Assembly (NCBI GenBank): GCA_036937835.1 | Contig: CM072880.1 | Coordinates: 13,708,501-13,772,500 of the forward strand | From: Pampus argenteus | Lineage: Eukaryota; Chordata; Actinopteri; Scombriformes; Stromateidae | Length of the DNA: 64,000 bases | Direction: 5' to 3' | In this document: piece by piece, positions 24,111 through 35,900 of the stretch | Numbering within the stretch: position 1 is the first letter of the stretch | How the letters are laid out: each line of letters starts with the position of its first letter | The notes under the pieces: model-generated | What the model was told of the DNA's origin: nothing | Databases searched by the model: none | Seen by the model: only the letters and a program-made list of their open reading frames with translations | Program-made: the position numbers and the translations under genes

Positions 24111-25506
24111 GGATTGTTTTTACAAGTCGAGTTAGGAGACTCTGCTTTTTCATCTGCAGTCTAAATTCATCTTTCTTTACTGCATTACTGAATGTCCCAT
24201 CTTATCACTGTTATGTTTGTGAGACCAATAATGGCACACAATGCAAGTTTTATGGATTGTACATTTATTGTTGCACAAAGTTAAGTAAATGAGAGGTTAG
24301 TAACTAACATAAGCTGTCATACACATCATTCTTTTTAATCCAAACCCTTTTATTTTCACCTCGCTTTTTTACTAAATAAAGAGTGTTAGCTAATACCTAG
24401 AGGCACGCAGCAGAATAATTTACACTAGTAGGATGAAAAGGGTGTCAGGGAATTAATTACAGCATTAAAGGTGCAGATAGCAACAGTCTCAATGCCTCTG
24501 AGAGACGAAAAAAGAGACAGAGAAGAAGAAAGAGATCTGTGTGTCGAAAGTTATCTCTACCCTGCAGCATAATGGAAGTGTTAAACGCAGCTAAACACTT
24601 CAAAGTGTGATTCGGTAAAGGGAGAAGAGCTCAGTGGAACGACCTCGTCTTTACGTCTGGATGCTACAGTTATAGATCACCTCCGATCTCTCCCCCTCTT
24701 TCTTTCTTTCTTTCACTTCCAACTTCAGCAGATGTTGCAGAGTTTGACTTCTGTGTTTGTGTGTGTGCACATGTGAAGGTACACAGGAAGCCAACGCTCT
24801 TTCATCTCCAGCTGATTGCTGGGACGTTATTGCTTTGACTGAGGGTGACAGTAGCTGTCACGGCTGTCAAACGGCTCGGCCTGCAGCATATCAAACTGCA
24901 GGTTATAGTGTGACTGGTGACATGCTCAATCAGCCATTAAAGAGAAATCACTGTCAGCGGTACACAGCTCCTGACAATCAGTCATCACAGGGAGGAAGCT
25001 CATAGGTCCAATTGGACTCAAGGTGATGGCAAGGAAAGTTTGTGGTTTGAACCAATAAATAGAGAGTCTGATGTGCAGAATTAAATATTGGACATCAGCC
25101 AATTCTGTGAGCTGCTCTCAACATGATGGAGATTTCTGTCTGACTTGTGACTTCACTGTTTGAAGGTCATTGTGTGTGTGTCCTGTGTGGCCCCTCCCTG
25201 TAGGAGCCTTGGAGATGAGTTCAGAACCTCCAGTAGGAGTATGTGACACCTGTTCTGGCTGAATTTCAACCTAAAGGGAGTCACTCTCTGCAAAGGTCAC
25301 CACGGTTACTTCCCCTGAGTGGCGAACATGCAGCAGTCAAATTCTGATGTTGATGCATGGGGGAAAAAAAACCTGGTAAATGACACAGAGATTTTGTAGT
25401 CAGTTTCAAGTAAAAGCCATATATTTAAAATAAGAGGAAGTACTTATTATTATTTATAGTATCAGAATTAAAAGGACTTGTGCAGAATTGTGTTTTATAC
25501 ATTATG

Positions 25507-26265
25507 CAGTGGTGGAAGATGTACAGCAATGTAAAAATATTTCATTACAAGTAAAACTCGTGCTTGAAACAATAAATAGAAAAGTATTAAAAGTAAAAGT
25601 ACTTGTTTTGCAGAAAATCAGGCTTTGACTAATGCATTGAGTAGAATATATAAATAAACTGATATATTAAATACATTTAACAAAGTACATTGTTAATACT
25701 GATGAATCACTACACAAGCAGTATTTTATTATTGTAGCTGCTCGAGGTGGAGCTAGTTTGAACTGCTTTGTAAGATTCACAAGATAAATGTGACGGCTCT
25801 CGAGATGATAGATTTGGTAGGAAAGAAGAAAAAACTGTTCTGCTACATAAATTTGGATGATTTTTTTTTTCAAAACTTTAATCTTTGTAGTTTTGTGAAT
25901 TAGTGCGAAGTTTTACCCCTTTAGAACTCAAACAGTTATTTATTTGAACCCATGGAGAGAAAATATGTCTTTGGTGTAACCGCAAACAATTCATCTGAAA
26001 CCTGATAAAGAGACACAGATACACGGTGACCTTTTGCAGAGGCCACAAGCCAAAAAGTTTAGTAAAGGACTTGAATCTTGAATTGGTAACTACAGCAATG
26101 AGATAAAGGTTTTGTAGTAAAAAGTACCTTATTACCCTCTGTTCTCATAAATTAGAGAACACGCAAAAAACACATGAAAGAAGAAGTAGAAGTAACCTTC
26201 TACTTTACTAAAACACAGTACTTGAGTATATGAACATATATGCACACAGTAACTTTGTGCTACTG
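25507..26265. mobile_element. Decayed CAGTGGTGG-type teleost DNA repeat, near full length
   Basis: It starts with CAGTGGTGGAAG at 25507 and passes through AAGTAAAAGTACTTG at about 25591. It then shows GTAGCTGCTCGAGGTGGAGC (25734-25753) and AGTAAAAAGTACC near 26117. The end is AACACAGTACTTGAGTA followed by GTAACTTTGTGCTACTG at 26249-26265, a degenerate inverse of the start. This is the order of blocks in a dispersed element I know from many teleost genomes. At 759 bases it looks near full length, with heavily diverged middle parts. No target duplication is visible and no transposase frame exists. Confidence 0.65.
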
Positions 26266-29200
26266 ACCAGCCAAGTCCTATGTTGTTTTCCTCCTGTTAT
26301 CACAGCACAGCCCATTCAGTGAAACAAATAAATAAAGTAGTCTTAAATCCAAGATATAGATGTCTTGTCTGAAATGTTCCTTTTGTAAAGTTTGCACACT
26401 CTTGGTTTCAGAACAATAAACAAAACAATAAACTTTTCCATAACCACTCTATAAAAGTTTTACATTGAAGCCAAAGAGAACAATTTGGGGTCACACATAA
26501 ATCCAAACAGTGCACACAAGACTGACGTAAGAGACTGAAACAGCCCCCAGAGAAATACCTTTAAATGCCAAGAGCTGTAGTCAGAGATTGAGTCCAGGTT
26601 TGTCCACAGTGGAATATTACAGTTATCCATGTAGCAATGCACACAGGGCCATGCTCCCTATAAAACATCAATTGAAGCCTTCCGAATCACCCATGACTTA
26701 CCCGATAGGTCAACTATAAACCGACAGAAAGGGGGCCTTTGAAACTGTGGGTTTGGTGTTTCAATTCAGGCCAGCCGTCACGCAAACTTTTCCGACATGA
26801 AAGGAGATTTGGAAGGAGCCAGGTGGAGTGTCACATACGGTTGCTCTGCCTCTGGTCAGTGAAACGCACGGAGTACAAGAGCTAATGCTGAAAAGGAAGT
26901 AGTATCCAGGAAGATGAAAAGAAAAGAAAAAAAAAAAAGAAAAGGGTATGAACCCTGAGGGTAAGAATACAAGCGGTCTGTCAAACATATTGTCATAAAA
27001 GCTCATTCCCGGGGTTAACAGCTGGCTGATGGAGAAGGAAAGATGAGTTAAGGTGAGGGTGCAGGTGGAACAGAAGGGAAGAGCAACTAACCTTAATCCC
27101 TTCAACTTTTTCCTGAAGGAAGCACTTTTTTAATTCCAGACTCATCCTTCCCTGGGGAGGGACCGTTATCAGCTGATTCTTTCTTCCTCCGTTTGCCCCT
27201 GTTTTCCTTTTCCTCTTCCCTCTGCGATGCATCTGCCAGGTGTGATAAGGCAGACAAGCGTACCTTTACAGGGCTATTAAAACCATTTCCCCCCGCAGTT
27301 TTGAAATGATTATCGCCTTAGGCCCACGGTTACAGGTTAGCTGATAGCTAACCTCCATCTGCCCATATCTGGTTGACTCTTTGAGGCTTAGGGCTGGCTG
27401 GGTGGTTGAAGATTATATGCGTTTCCTAAACCGCTTGAATACCAGAGGAAAATGGCAAAGGTGGGAGGGAGGAGAAGAAAAAAGGGGTGGAAGAAATGAA
27501 AAGAGCAGGAGTCCTGACATCCACAATGCTGCGGCGAATGATAAGGGATACAGTGACAGCTCTTCCTCCTTCTGTCTGGGGCTTGGACTGACTTTATGTG
27601 GGACACATTGTCAGGTAAAGGGCAGTTGCATTCGGTCTTGAAGGAAGGCGCGTGATCTCTTTGGCTTTTAAGAATTTTCTATATTGTTGAAAAATATGTC
27701 TTTAATTTCTTAGAAATTGGATTAGCACTTTAGGCAGAAATTGTTAGGCAGAAGAACCTTTTTTTTCATGCAAAATAGAACCAAATTCCTCAAAAGACTG
27801 AAGCCGTCTCATTTACAGACACTTAAAAAGTGCTTACAGTAGACATTTGTTAGCCGCTGAGACAGCTACAGTATCTGTCCTCCAGTGTGGCTGTTTCCTG
27901 CCAGCCAGCACTGTCTCCCAAATCCTCTCAAGCATCACATCTGCTCCATAGAGATATCACCACCAACGCCAGCCACTGCTGGCTTCCTACCATTACCTGC
28001 TCCTCACTTATCTGTCTGTGGCTGAGTGATGGTCCTTTTTATTTCTGCCCATTTCCTGACACCTATTAAAACATGTCATTTATTGGCGGTTGATCTGGGT
28101 CAATTCTGATGTTCTTTTTTTTATTATCATATTCAAGAGATGCAGACACAGAGCAAAACGACAATGACAGTTCAGATGTAATAAGAAACACTTTTGAGCC
28201 ATCAAGTGAGTGATTGATGCAGAGCTGAAGTGTTCATTATTTTACACCTGAAGGAAATCATATGTTTGGTCGTGTGTGTCTGTGTGTCCATGTGTGTATC
28301 TATCCGCAGCGAATCTTGCATACTAATGGGCCCAGCAGCCTAATATTTTTTGTGCACATTTATGACTGTGCTCTCTCGTGATTGCAGTGATTCACGATTG
28401 TTGAAAAACTATTTTATCTTAACGCATTTTATATCACCATTGACTGCTGACTCTTTTTAACCTGGCTGGTAGGGGCAATGACAAGACATTTCCGGCAATC
28501 GGCTACGCCAAAAACATATGTTGGACATTTTGGCCTTTGTCATGGCTTAAAAACTGACATACATAGAAAAGTTTGGTCTCATCTTAAATCTTAACATTTG
28601 CATATTAAGTCCATACTCAATATGTTATGATCCACTAAAGTAAATGAATAAATCCCTGTCTTTGTTAGCTTTGCTGCCATCATCACTGTAAGGGAGCTGG
28701 GAGGGACAAGTCACATTCAACCCTTCTTTGTTTGGAAGGAGATCGGCACTCTTCAAGTTTACTATGTGAAGGTGCTAACAGCCCTCTTGTAGCTACTCTG
28801 GAACCTTCCTAACAGAATAATATGACAGCTGATGCACTTAATTGAGGCAGCAAAAACTATATATTAACATTAATTTAATTGCACTTAGAGAATTTCCTCT
28901 CTAATTGACCCCGGCCCCTTTTCAGCATAATTACTAAGACTGTCACTTTTGCTTACCACAGCCAGACACGTCTTGTAAGGTCAGTGACCCTGCAATATGC
29001 ACAAAGAATTAAACAGGTGATAGAGCAGGGTTTACAACAGCCTAATGACGAATTATCAGCCAGTAGAACCTGCAAATTCATTTTTAATGTAAACCCTGAT
29101 AACAAGTCATGTGGGAACCAGTAAGTATTTGGTTAATAAGACCAACTGGGAGGCATAAAGGTTACTGAAATAAGAAGCAGCTGTCTTTTGTCTTGGTGCA

Positions 29201-31149
29201 TTTGTGCACACACATTATGACAAAGTGAAACTACCAACCACTGAAGCTGACATGAGTCAGGGATAAATGTTTTTGTCGATGCTAAATACCAAAATCTCTT
29301 TGGCATTTAAGACAAGAATGATCGCTCTTTTGGAAGTGGCTAGTTTGCCCTAACAGAGGCATTTAAGACCTCTAAATATAGGCTTGGTTTATGATCAGGA
29401 CTCCAATTGTAAAAAGTATCACTTCAAAAATCAATCTACTGCTATTGACCTAAGATTGGATCAAGACAAAAAGTCCTTTCTTTGCAGTTTGAAGAGAATT
29501 ATTTGTCACTGGAGATGTCCCCTGCTGTTTGCCCTGACCTTGCAGCAGGGGAAACTTGTTATTCTATACAATAATACAACAAAGCACCTTTGACTCAAGT
29601 AGCTCCTTTAACCAGAGCTTCTTGCCAGTAGTTCACCGGAGCTGATTGGAACTGTTCAGCCATGCAGTCGAGAGCCTGCCGAGAGCTTTTCACCCCAGCG
29701 TTTAATGAGCTATGTTCAGGTCCACTCCACATCCATCCCAGTCCATTATTGGCTCCAAAAAGCTTTCAAAATGTCGTTTGAGCACTCAGTCTACTTAACC
29801 AATAGCCTATTCATGAGAGTGCCAATGGTCCTTCTCAAAAAGGGCCATTTGAATTTTCAATTCAGATTAAACAATGAAAAAATATATATATCTTGTCTTG
29901 TTAACTTGACACAAAGACTTGATTGAGTGCTATAATTTTGAATACTGTTCCTATGTTCTATTATCACGAATCAAAATACACTTCATAGATGTTATTGTGA
30001 CTGAACTGCTTTTAAAAAACCTATAGGAACATGGATGTAATTCAGCTCCCATCATCATTCTCAGCATCCCACTTTTAGGTCAGACACTTTTTTTATTAAG
30101 AGAACAAAAACTGAATCGGTAACATGCTCTCAGGATTAATTGGAGGCCTGATAGGTGTTTTAAAGCATCCGTTCCCATCCGTTGGAGCCCCCAGGGGTGT
30201 TGTTTTCTCTGCCATGGTGTTATGAGGAAATTTCTAGTAATGAAAAAAAACAACAGTGTGAACCTAGCCTGCAGTCCTGTGTTGCCTCCCAAGGGAGATG
30301 AGAACATCTTATGAGTGAGGCCTTTCAATAATGGAGTTCACTATTAATCATCTCCCTCACATGTCCGCTTTGTGTTTCCTGTCTATTTCATCGAGTTGCC
30401 ATTCTTCTCAGCCAGAAAAAAGCCCTCTGCCACTACTATTCAAGTAATTCTATTCTTTCCTCCCTCATAATATGGGATTATTGGCAAATGTATCTCTGCC
30501 CTGACTGTGAATGCCTTGAATACATGGAGTCGATCAGCAATTAAACGGCAACATGGCACAGAATGGCTGTGTAGCCAAGCTCTGATGCTTGCCTTGATAC
30601 AATTATTTCATTTTGAGGAACAGATGCAATTAGATTTGGAACACAGTTTTCATGAAAATGGGAGAAATCAATGGTCTGGCCAAATGTTGGCTCTGAATCA
30701 GTCAGTGTAGTCCAATTATATATGTCTTCATAGACACAACATTAAACCTCATGTTTTGTAAGCAAACTAACAGAATTAGTGGGGGTGAATGTTAAGTTTT
30801 ACACAAAATCATAAAAGCATGTACAAAGCACAAGAGTCATGACACTCTGATCATAAGCTTCGATTAATGTTTTATTTCAATGTGAAAATGTTATTGGAAG
30901 ACGTTTCAGTCGCAAATGTACTGTTCATCTAGTCAAATCAGAATTAGAGCGCTTTTGTTGGTTTGGCCCAAACCAGTGGACGAGTTTGTCAACTTGTAGC
31001 CTTTTTCCACTGTTTTTACACAGAAAAATCCAAGAAAACAAAAGTGCATTACCAAAATCCATGTGAGAACATTCACTCATCTCATTGGTTAGATGTGTCT
31101 GGGGTGGCGAGCAAGAACATAAACACAGCAAGAAGGTCCTGAAGAAGGT
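26266..31149. other. Intergenic DNA, no gene recognised
   Basis: Mostly unique AT-rich DNA. It includes an A-rich run at about 26920-26945, a 9-bp perfect inverted repeat at 27334-27354, an octamer ATTTGCAT at 28596-28603 beside TAAT cores, and an enhancer-like stretch at about 29590-29740. No frame shows a recognisable domain. Confidence 0.7.
27334..27354. repeat. Perfect 9-bp inverted repeat with 3-base spacer
   Basis: AGGTTAGCT and AGCTAACCT are exact reverse complements around GAT. It could be a dimer-binding site or a small hairpin. Confidence 0.7.
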
Positions 31150-31590
31150 CCTGTCTGCCCAAATATCAGAAATGTAATGCGCTCTGTTGAGCTAGTTCAG
31201 TTTGTATTTTGATTCAGTCTGTAGGTAGCCGCTAGGCTAGCAGCTGTTGATCTTGCTCATCCGTATTCCAGGCAAAGCACACCTGGCTACAAGAGCCGTT
31301 TAGCTTAAACTTGCAGAGTATGTTTAGTAGTTGGGTTTTTATCAAGGTCAGATCACATTCTGCAAACGAACCGTTGTCAAAATTTGTTAAGTACTGGAAT
31401 GAGATCACTTCCACTTCCTTGGTTTGGTTGCTTTGGTCCGCACTTAAATACAGTTTCATTGTTCAGATCTGCCCAAACAAATTGTGTCAAGGGGAAAACA
31501 AAAAAGAGTCTGATTCAACTGGACTAAACAATGTAGGTTGAAAATGCCCTTACTGGAATTGTACATTGTGATCGGACGTGAGCTCCCAAC
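31150..31590 (-). mobile_element. CpG-decayed non-autonomous DNA transposon
   Basis: The segment GGTTTGGTTGCTTTGGTCCGCAC at about 31419-31441, followed by CCCAAACAAATTGTGTCAAGG, GATTCAACTGGACTAAAC and GTAGGTTGAAAATGCCC, resembles a teleost repeat whose intact form has CpG-rich blocks such as GGTCCGCACCCGAGTGCGG. The upstream part is CpG-depleted in the same way. The boundaries are approximate, no target duplication was found and there is no coding capacity. Confidence 0.4.
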
Positions 31591-31694
31591 AAATTATGAA
31601 TGAATAGGTAGTTGTGTGTCTCATACGTTGTCTCTTATGTTAACCTTAACTATACCATTGTTATCATGCACATATGTTGTAGGAAGTAAGAATT

Positions 31695-31697
<3 letters not shown>

Positions 31698-31727
<30 letters not shown>
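31698..31727. repeat. (AT)n microsatellite
   Basis: About 15 AT units. Confidence 0.95.
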
Positions 31728-31730
<3 letters not shown>

Positions 31731-32140
31731 TCTTAATCAAGGGTTTTGCTGAATCTCCCAAGATTGACATTCTTGTCTGGCAATATTGACTCCTAAACAC
31801 AAGACAAATAGATGTGTGAGCCTCTTGTGAGTATTTCCTGCTTTCGCTGATCAATTCAAGCCATTAAACAAAACATATTCTATTAGATAGATTTATACGT
31901 TTTTGTTATTAAGCAAAACTAAACCTGCAGCACTTGAATGGCAGCTTTATAATTGGCAAGCATCGAAGCTTACTTTCTAAACAGAGGAACTATATTAACT
32001 TGTTTGCCTTAATATGATTGGAAATGAAACATAATGGATACAAAAATCCACAAGAAGAAATCACATTCATGTTCACTCACAGCCATGTTTGACATCAACT
32101 CCGGTTGATATTTGCCAATCTCCAGTGTGTTTGTCTGGCG

Positions 32141-32304
32141 TGTGCCAGTAGCCTACTGGTTAAGACACATGCCACAAAACCGCAACGTATGTTTTGATTC
32201 CAACACCTGTGTTGCATGTTTCCTCGTCTCTCACCCCCACCCCCACCCCCTGCTTCCTGATGATTCTTTCTACTTTATAATAAAGACATAAAATGTCCCA
32301 AAAC
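32141..32304 (+). mobile_element. tRNA-derived SINE (decayed copy)
   Basis: A perfect pol III A box (TAGCCTACTGG, 32149-32159) is followed 42 bases later by a B box with two changes (GTTTTGATTCC, 32191-32201, against GGTTCGANTCC). Then comes a tRNA-unrelated body with a C-rich CACCCCCACCCCCACC stretch, a CTTCCTG block and the tail TAATAAAGACATAAAATGTCCC. This is the order of a SINE common in perciform fish. CpG decay and the diverged tail show it is old and not active. Confidence 0.65.
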
Positions 32305-34039
32305 ATATGAAAAAAATGTGTTTATCATGCTTGTTTATTTCAGATCGTCTTTAACTAACTTGGTAAGAGACTGAATCTAATCTTGAAAACTTGCAGTGGT
32401 AAATGACAGAATATCTCTAGCTGAAAAGGGCATTTTTAATTTGAAACTATGTAATAAATTATCTTCTTAAACCAATCAGACATGGTCATCAAATTAACCA
32501 TGCTCTTGGCGATCAATGCCAAAATCTGTAAAGTAGCCTACTGACAAAAAGCACTGAATGCAATCACTGTGTTAATCTCCAAGTACCAACTGTTACGTTT
32601 GCACTGAATGTTACACTGTTGCCGTTTGTGTGAGGCTGTGCCAACAAGTCTTGGTTATCATGACTTATTTACATTGTTTACTCTGGCTGTTCCCCAATGA
32701 GGCAAAGCAAGGGCACCATTGGAGGTGAAGGTGGCCGAGTGATTCACAGAGCTCAACAGGGACGCTGGAACATGCCAGGGATTTTACTATTTATGGAGTC
32801 AGAGGTGTTGTTAAGCTGTTGTGGCGCCCCAGAGGTCAAACTACAGTCGGATCATGGCATCTAGTGTTACCTCATGCATGCTTTGTTACCCTCTACAAGC
32901 ACTGAGAAGCAGAAACACATGAACAGCTCATGTCTTTGTTACACTCTCACCCATACTGAATACATAATAGTCGTATGAATAGCATATACATATTTTTAAG
33001 ATGTCTGTTTTGGACTAATACTGTGGAAAGTAGAATATTTTTGTCAAGTGAAAATTTGGAGGATCGGACTTGTTTTTTGGAAAACTAAACCAAATCAAAC
33101 TATCTGCATGAGCCAAAAGCATATGTGTGCTGCCAAAACCTGAATGTTGTGCTATCACATTTAAGAGGTTACAACCAAAGATACAGCAGTTTCACATATG
33201 TTCTTTATGTGTACACTGCGTGCCAACAGTTAATCGCACTATTTCCTGTAATTCCAGTCCCCTAGTGAGCAGATGACTGATGCCCAAACAGCAGATTTTC
33301 TAGAGAATGAAAACAAAGAAAAGCAACACACAACATCCTAGACTCCACTGATGAAGAGCACATTTTCAGAAAGCTTGATCTTGGGAAGAGGACCTGACAT
33401 CAAAAGCTTTGCTTAATATTTTAGGAAGGAGGAGTTATATATATATTTAAGGATTTCAAAGTCCTATATGTATTCCGAATATATTTATCTGATCAGCGTC
33501 CAAAAAACTGGATTTCATCAGGAGTGATTGAGGCAATTTCGAGCTGCTCATATGGTTTTGCATTTCTTGGAATCTGAGCAGATGCTCTTTACATGCTGCC
33601 TCTGTGGGTTTCAACTCAAGAATAGAAGAATTTGCAATTTAAATCACTCTTCAATTAGATAACTTAACTTACACGCGAAATGATGTAGTGTTTTAATGCC
33701 TGTACAAGAACTCTGCACAGTGTATCAGTAAGCAACTTTGTTTGGTTTTATATCAACTGGTGTCAGTCTACAGTCTACACTGGTATGTGTTTTTGTAATT
33801 TATTATGTGCTTAAGTATGCTTTTACGATGTGTTTTTTATTTAATTTATCATGGGTGTGTTTATGGTGAACCATGTCTATGAGGCACATTTTCTTTACGG
33901 GAAAAATTAAATTTGAATTACAGTAAATTTAATTTCAAATGTTTTGTTTCAGAGGCCAGCCAATGTTAGAAGCTAAATGTTTATTGCTTAATTCGTAAGG
34001 AGGCAACTTGAACAGACCTTTCCAGGCAAAGTTCTATTC

Positions 34040-34340
34040 AGATCATATTTCCTAATTATCCTGACATACTCCAGACTACATGGTGCTAATCAGCAGTCGA
34101 GAGTGTTTGGGGCATGAGAGGGGAGGAAAAAGAGCATGGCGGATAATGCTCACCTTCTTAACCAAAGGTTTATTCTCAGCCGCTGTTGCCTTGGTGAGGC
34201 AGCCCCTGCTGTGAGCAAAAGCATGCTACATTATCAGTTCACCAGGCTTTGAGAAGCTGCAGCATCACACAGAGCTGAATGGGCTCCCCTCATAGCGTAC
34301 AGATGGCTGTAGCTAGGCCCTGGTGGAAATAACACTAAAT
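34040..34340. promoter_or_regulatory. Candidate conserved non-coding element
   Basis: A unique block with TAATTATCC, GCTAATCAGCAG, GATAATG and GATTATCAG-like cores in a 300-base repeat-free stretch, followed by a GC-richer part with CAGCCGCTGTTGCC. Inference from composition. Confidence 0.25.
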
Positions 34341-35739
34341 AAAATTCTCAGAAAATTCTCTCTCAGGATGTGACAAAAGAAAGTGGGGCTACCTTGCCAC
34401 CTGCAAAGTCTGGCACCTCACTCTCATCTCTGCCAATTAAAAGGCTGAAAAAATAGCCAAGCCCCCAGGCTTAGTTTTGCATAATAACATTTGCATAAAA
34501 TGAGACCATCTGTTTTTCAACCTTTAATTTTTTGACTGTGACTTTAATGTGTTAATGCTGTGAGCTCTGATTTGCTACACCATTGATTTCCTTGTGGGCA
34601 AAGCTACTGAACAAAAAAAATGAAAGAGGTCTAGATCCCTATTAAATACAACACAGCCAAAGCCACAGCTCAGTTTGCAACAGCATGACAGTTTGGCACA
34701 TAATCCTAATAAGACACTGACCTGATTACTTACATGCAAATTATGTATGTCAATATTGGCTGTGAGAAAATGACATGTGAGTCGAGATAATAGTTTTTTT
34801 TTTTTTTTAAATTGGCTGCAGTTTAATCTACAGTATGGTTAATGGATCATTCTGGTTTATTACAACTTATGTTTGAAGCTTGGGTCACAGTTTCAATCGG
34901 TTATTATAACATTGTACTCATAAAAATAATTGCTAAGATCTGGGTCTCTGGAAATCGGTTGGAAACAGGCCAACAGCTTAGCCAGATGATCTAAAGCACT
35001 TTATTTGGAGGTGAAATAAAAACTGACCACAAATTTTGCTAAAAAATCTTTGATTCTTCCTAAAATCAATGTATGTATCGCCACCAAATATGAGTGCTTA
35101 TGTTTCCTGCCCTGCTTTCTGTTTAGCAATGTTACTACCTTCACAATTCTCAGCAGTTCTTTTGCTTGTGAGTGCAATGTTATTAGTATAGGATAGGAGT
35201 GATGGCCAAAACTATGTAAATAAGACTCAAGTTGTTATAAACTGATTGTTATCCTCTAGCAGCATTCATAGTGAAGCATCAGTTCAACTAATAGCCAGAT
35301 TTACAACAAACTAAGTGAACAATATAGCGTGTTTACTTCCAGAGAGACTTTATAGGGACCTGATGACCACTCCGCAGAGGTGCACTGCCATGCGTGTCTC
35401 TGGAAGTGCCAGGCGCTGCCTAAATGTGCCTTGTAGGGATCCTCAACAGATGGTGGACATGTGGGACGACCCTGCAGCAGAATCTTCCCTGTTACACGTA
35501 CAATCGTTTGCAAATCTTTTTTTTTATGAGTAATGACTAAAGAGTCCCTTGTCATGAGTTTAGTTTTTATTACATGAAAGAGGGTTATAACTCTTAGAGT
35601 TTTAGGATTTACTGCATCTGCAAGCGTTTGATATTCATTGTTTACTCTCCCTTGCTTCAGCTTATGTTATGGTCCTTGTCCCTAGCATGCACTTCACCTC
35701 AGGTTACCATTACTGCACATCCTTCAGCAAGCTGCTTGG

Positions 35740-35900
35740 TTGATTAGAGAGGCTCGCCTAATTAACAAAAGAACTGGAATGCCCGTCTTGTGGTTGCAGG
35801 GGAATGATGAGGGACCATCTTCTATTCCGAGGCAATCAAGCCGACAGCATTTCTTAGTGACTCCTCGACCACAAAGCTTGTTTTGAGATTTAACTTTGCA
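35740..35900. promoter_or_regulatory. Candidate enhancer: TAATTA, SOX, TEAD and RUNX motifs clustered
   Basis: Within about 50 bases there are TAATTA (35759-35764), AACAAAAG, GGAATG (35777-35782), TGTGGTT (35789-35795) and a second GGAATG (35801-35806). This tight cluster, in repeat-free DNA, is the strongest transcription-factor grammar I noticed in the desert. Confidence 0.35.

Larger units (their letters stand above)
17763..25506. other. Intergenic DNA or intron of the putative 17.7-kb transcript
   Basis: No exon recognised. Visible items are (GTT)n near 17958, a perfect 24-base AT palindrome at 18301-18324, enhancer-like blocks at 19150-19480 and 23640-24110, a possible repeat relic at 22555-22720, and a CTTT repeat near 24700. 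Open frames of 100-144 codons (22458-22796 on the plus strand, 23109-23444 and 23658-24092 on the minus strand) show no recognisable domain. Confidence 0.65.

Noticed and set aside
32230..32251. C-rich CACCCCCACCCCCACC as a possible quadruplex or i-motif
   Set aside because: Only three full C tracts and it is part of the SINE body.
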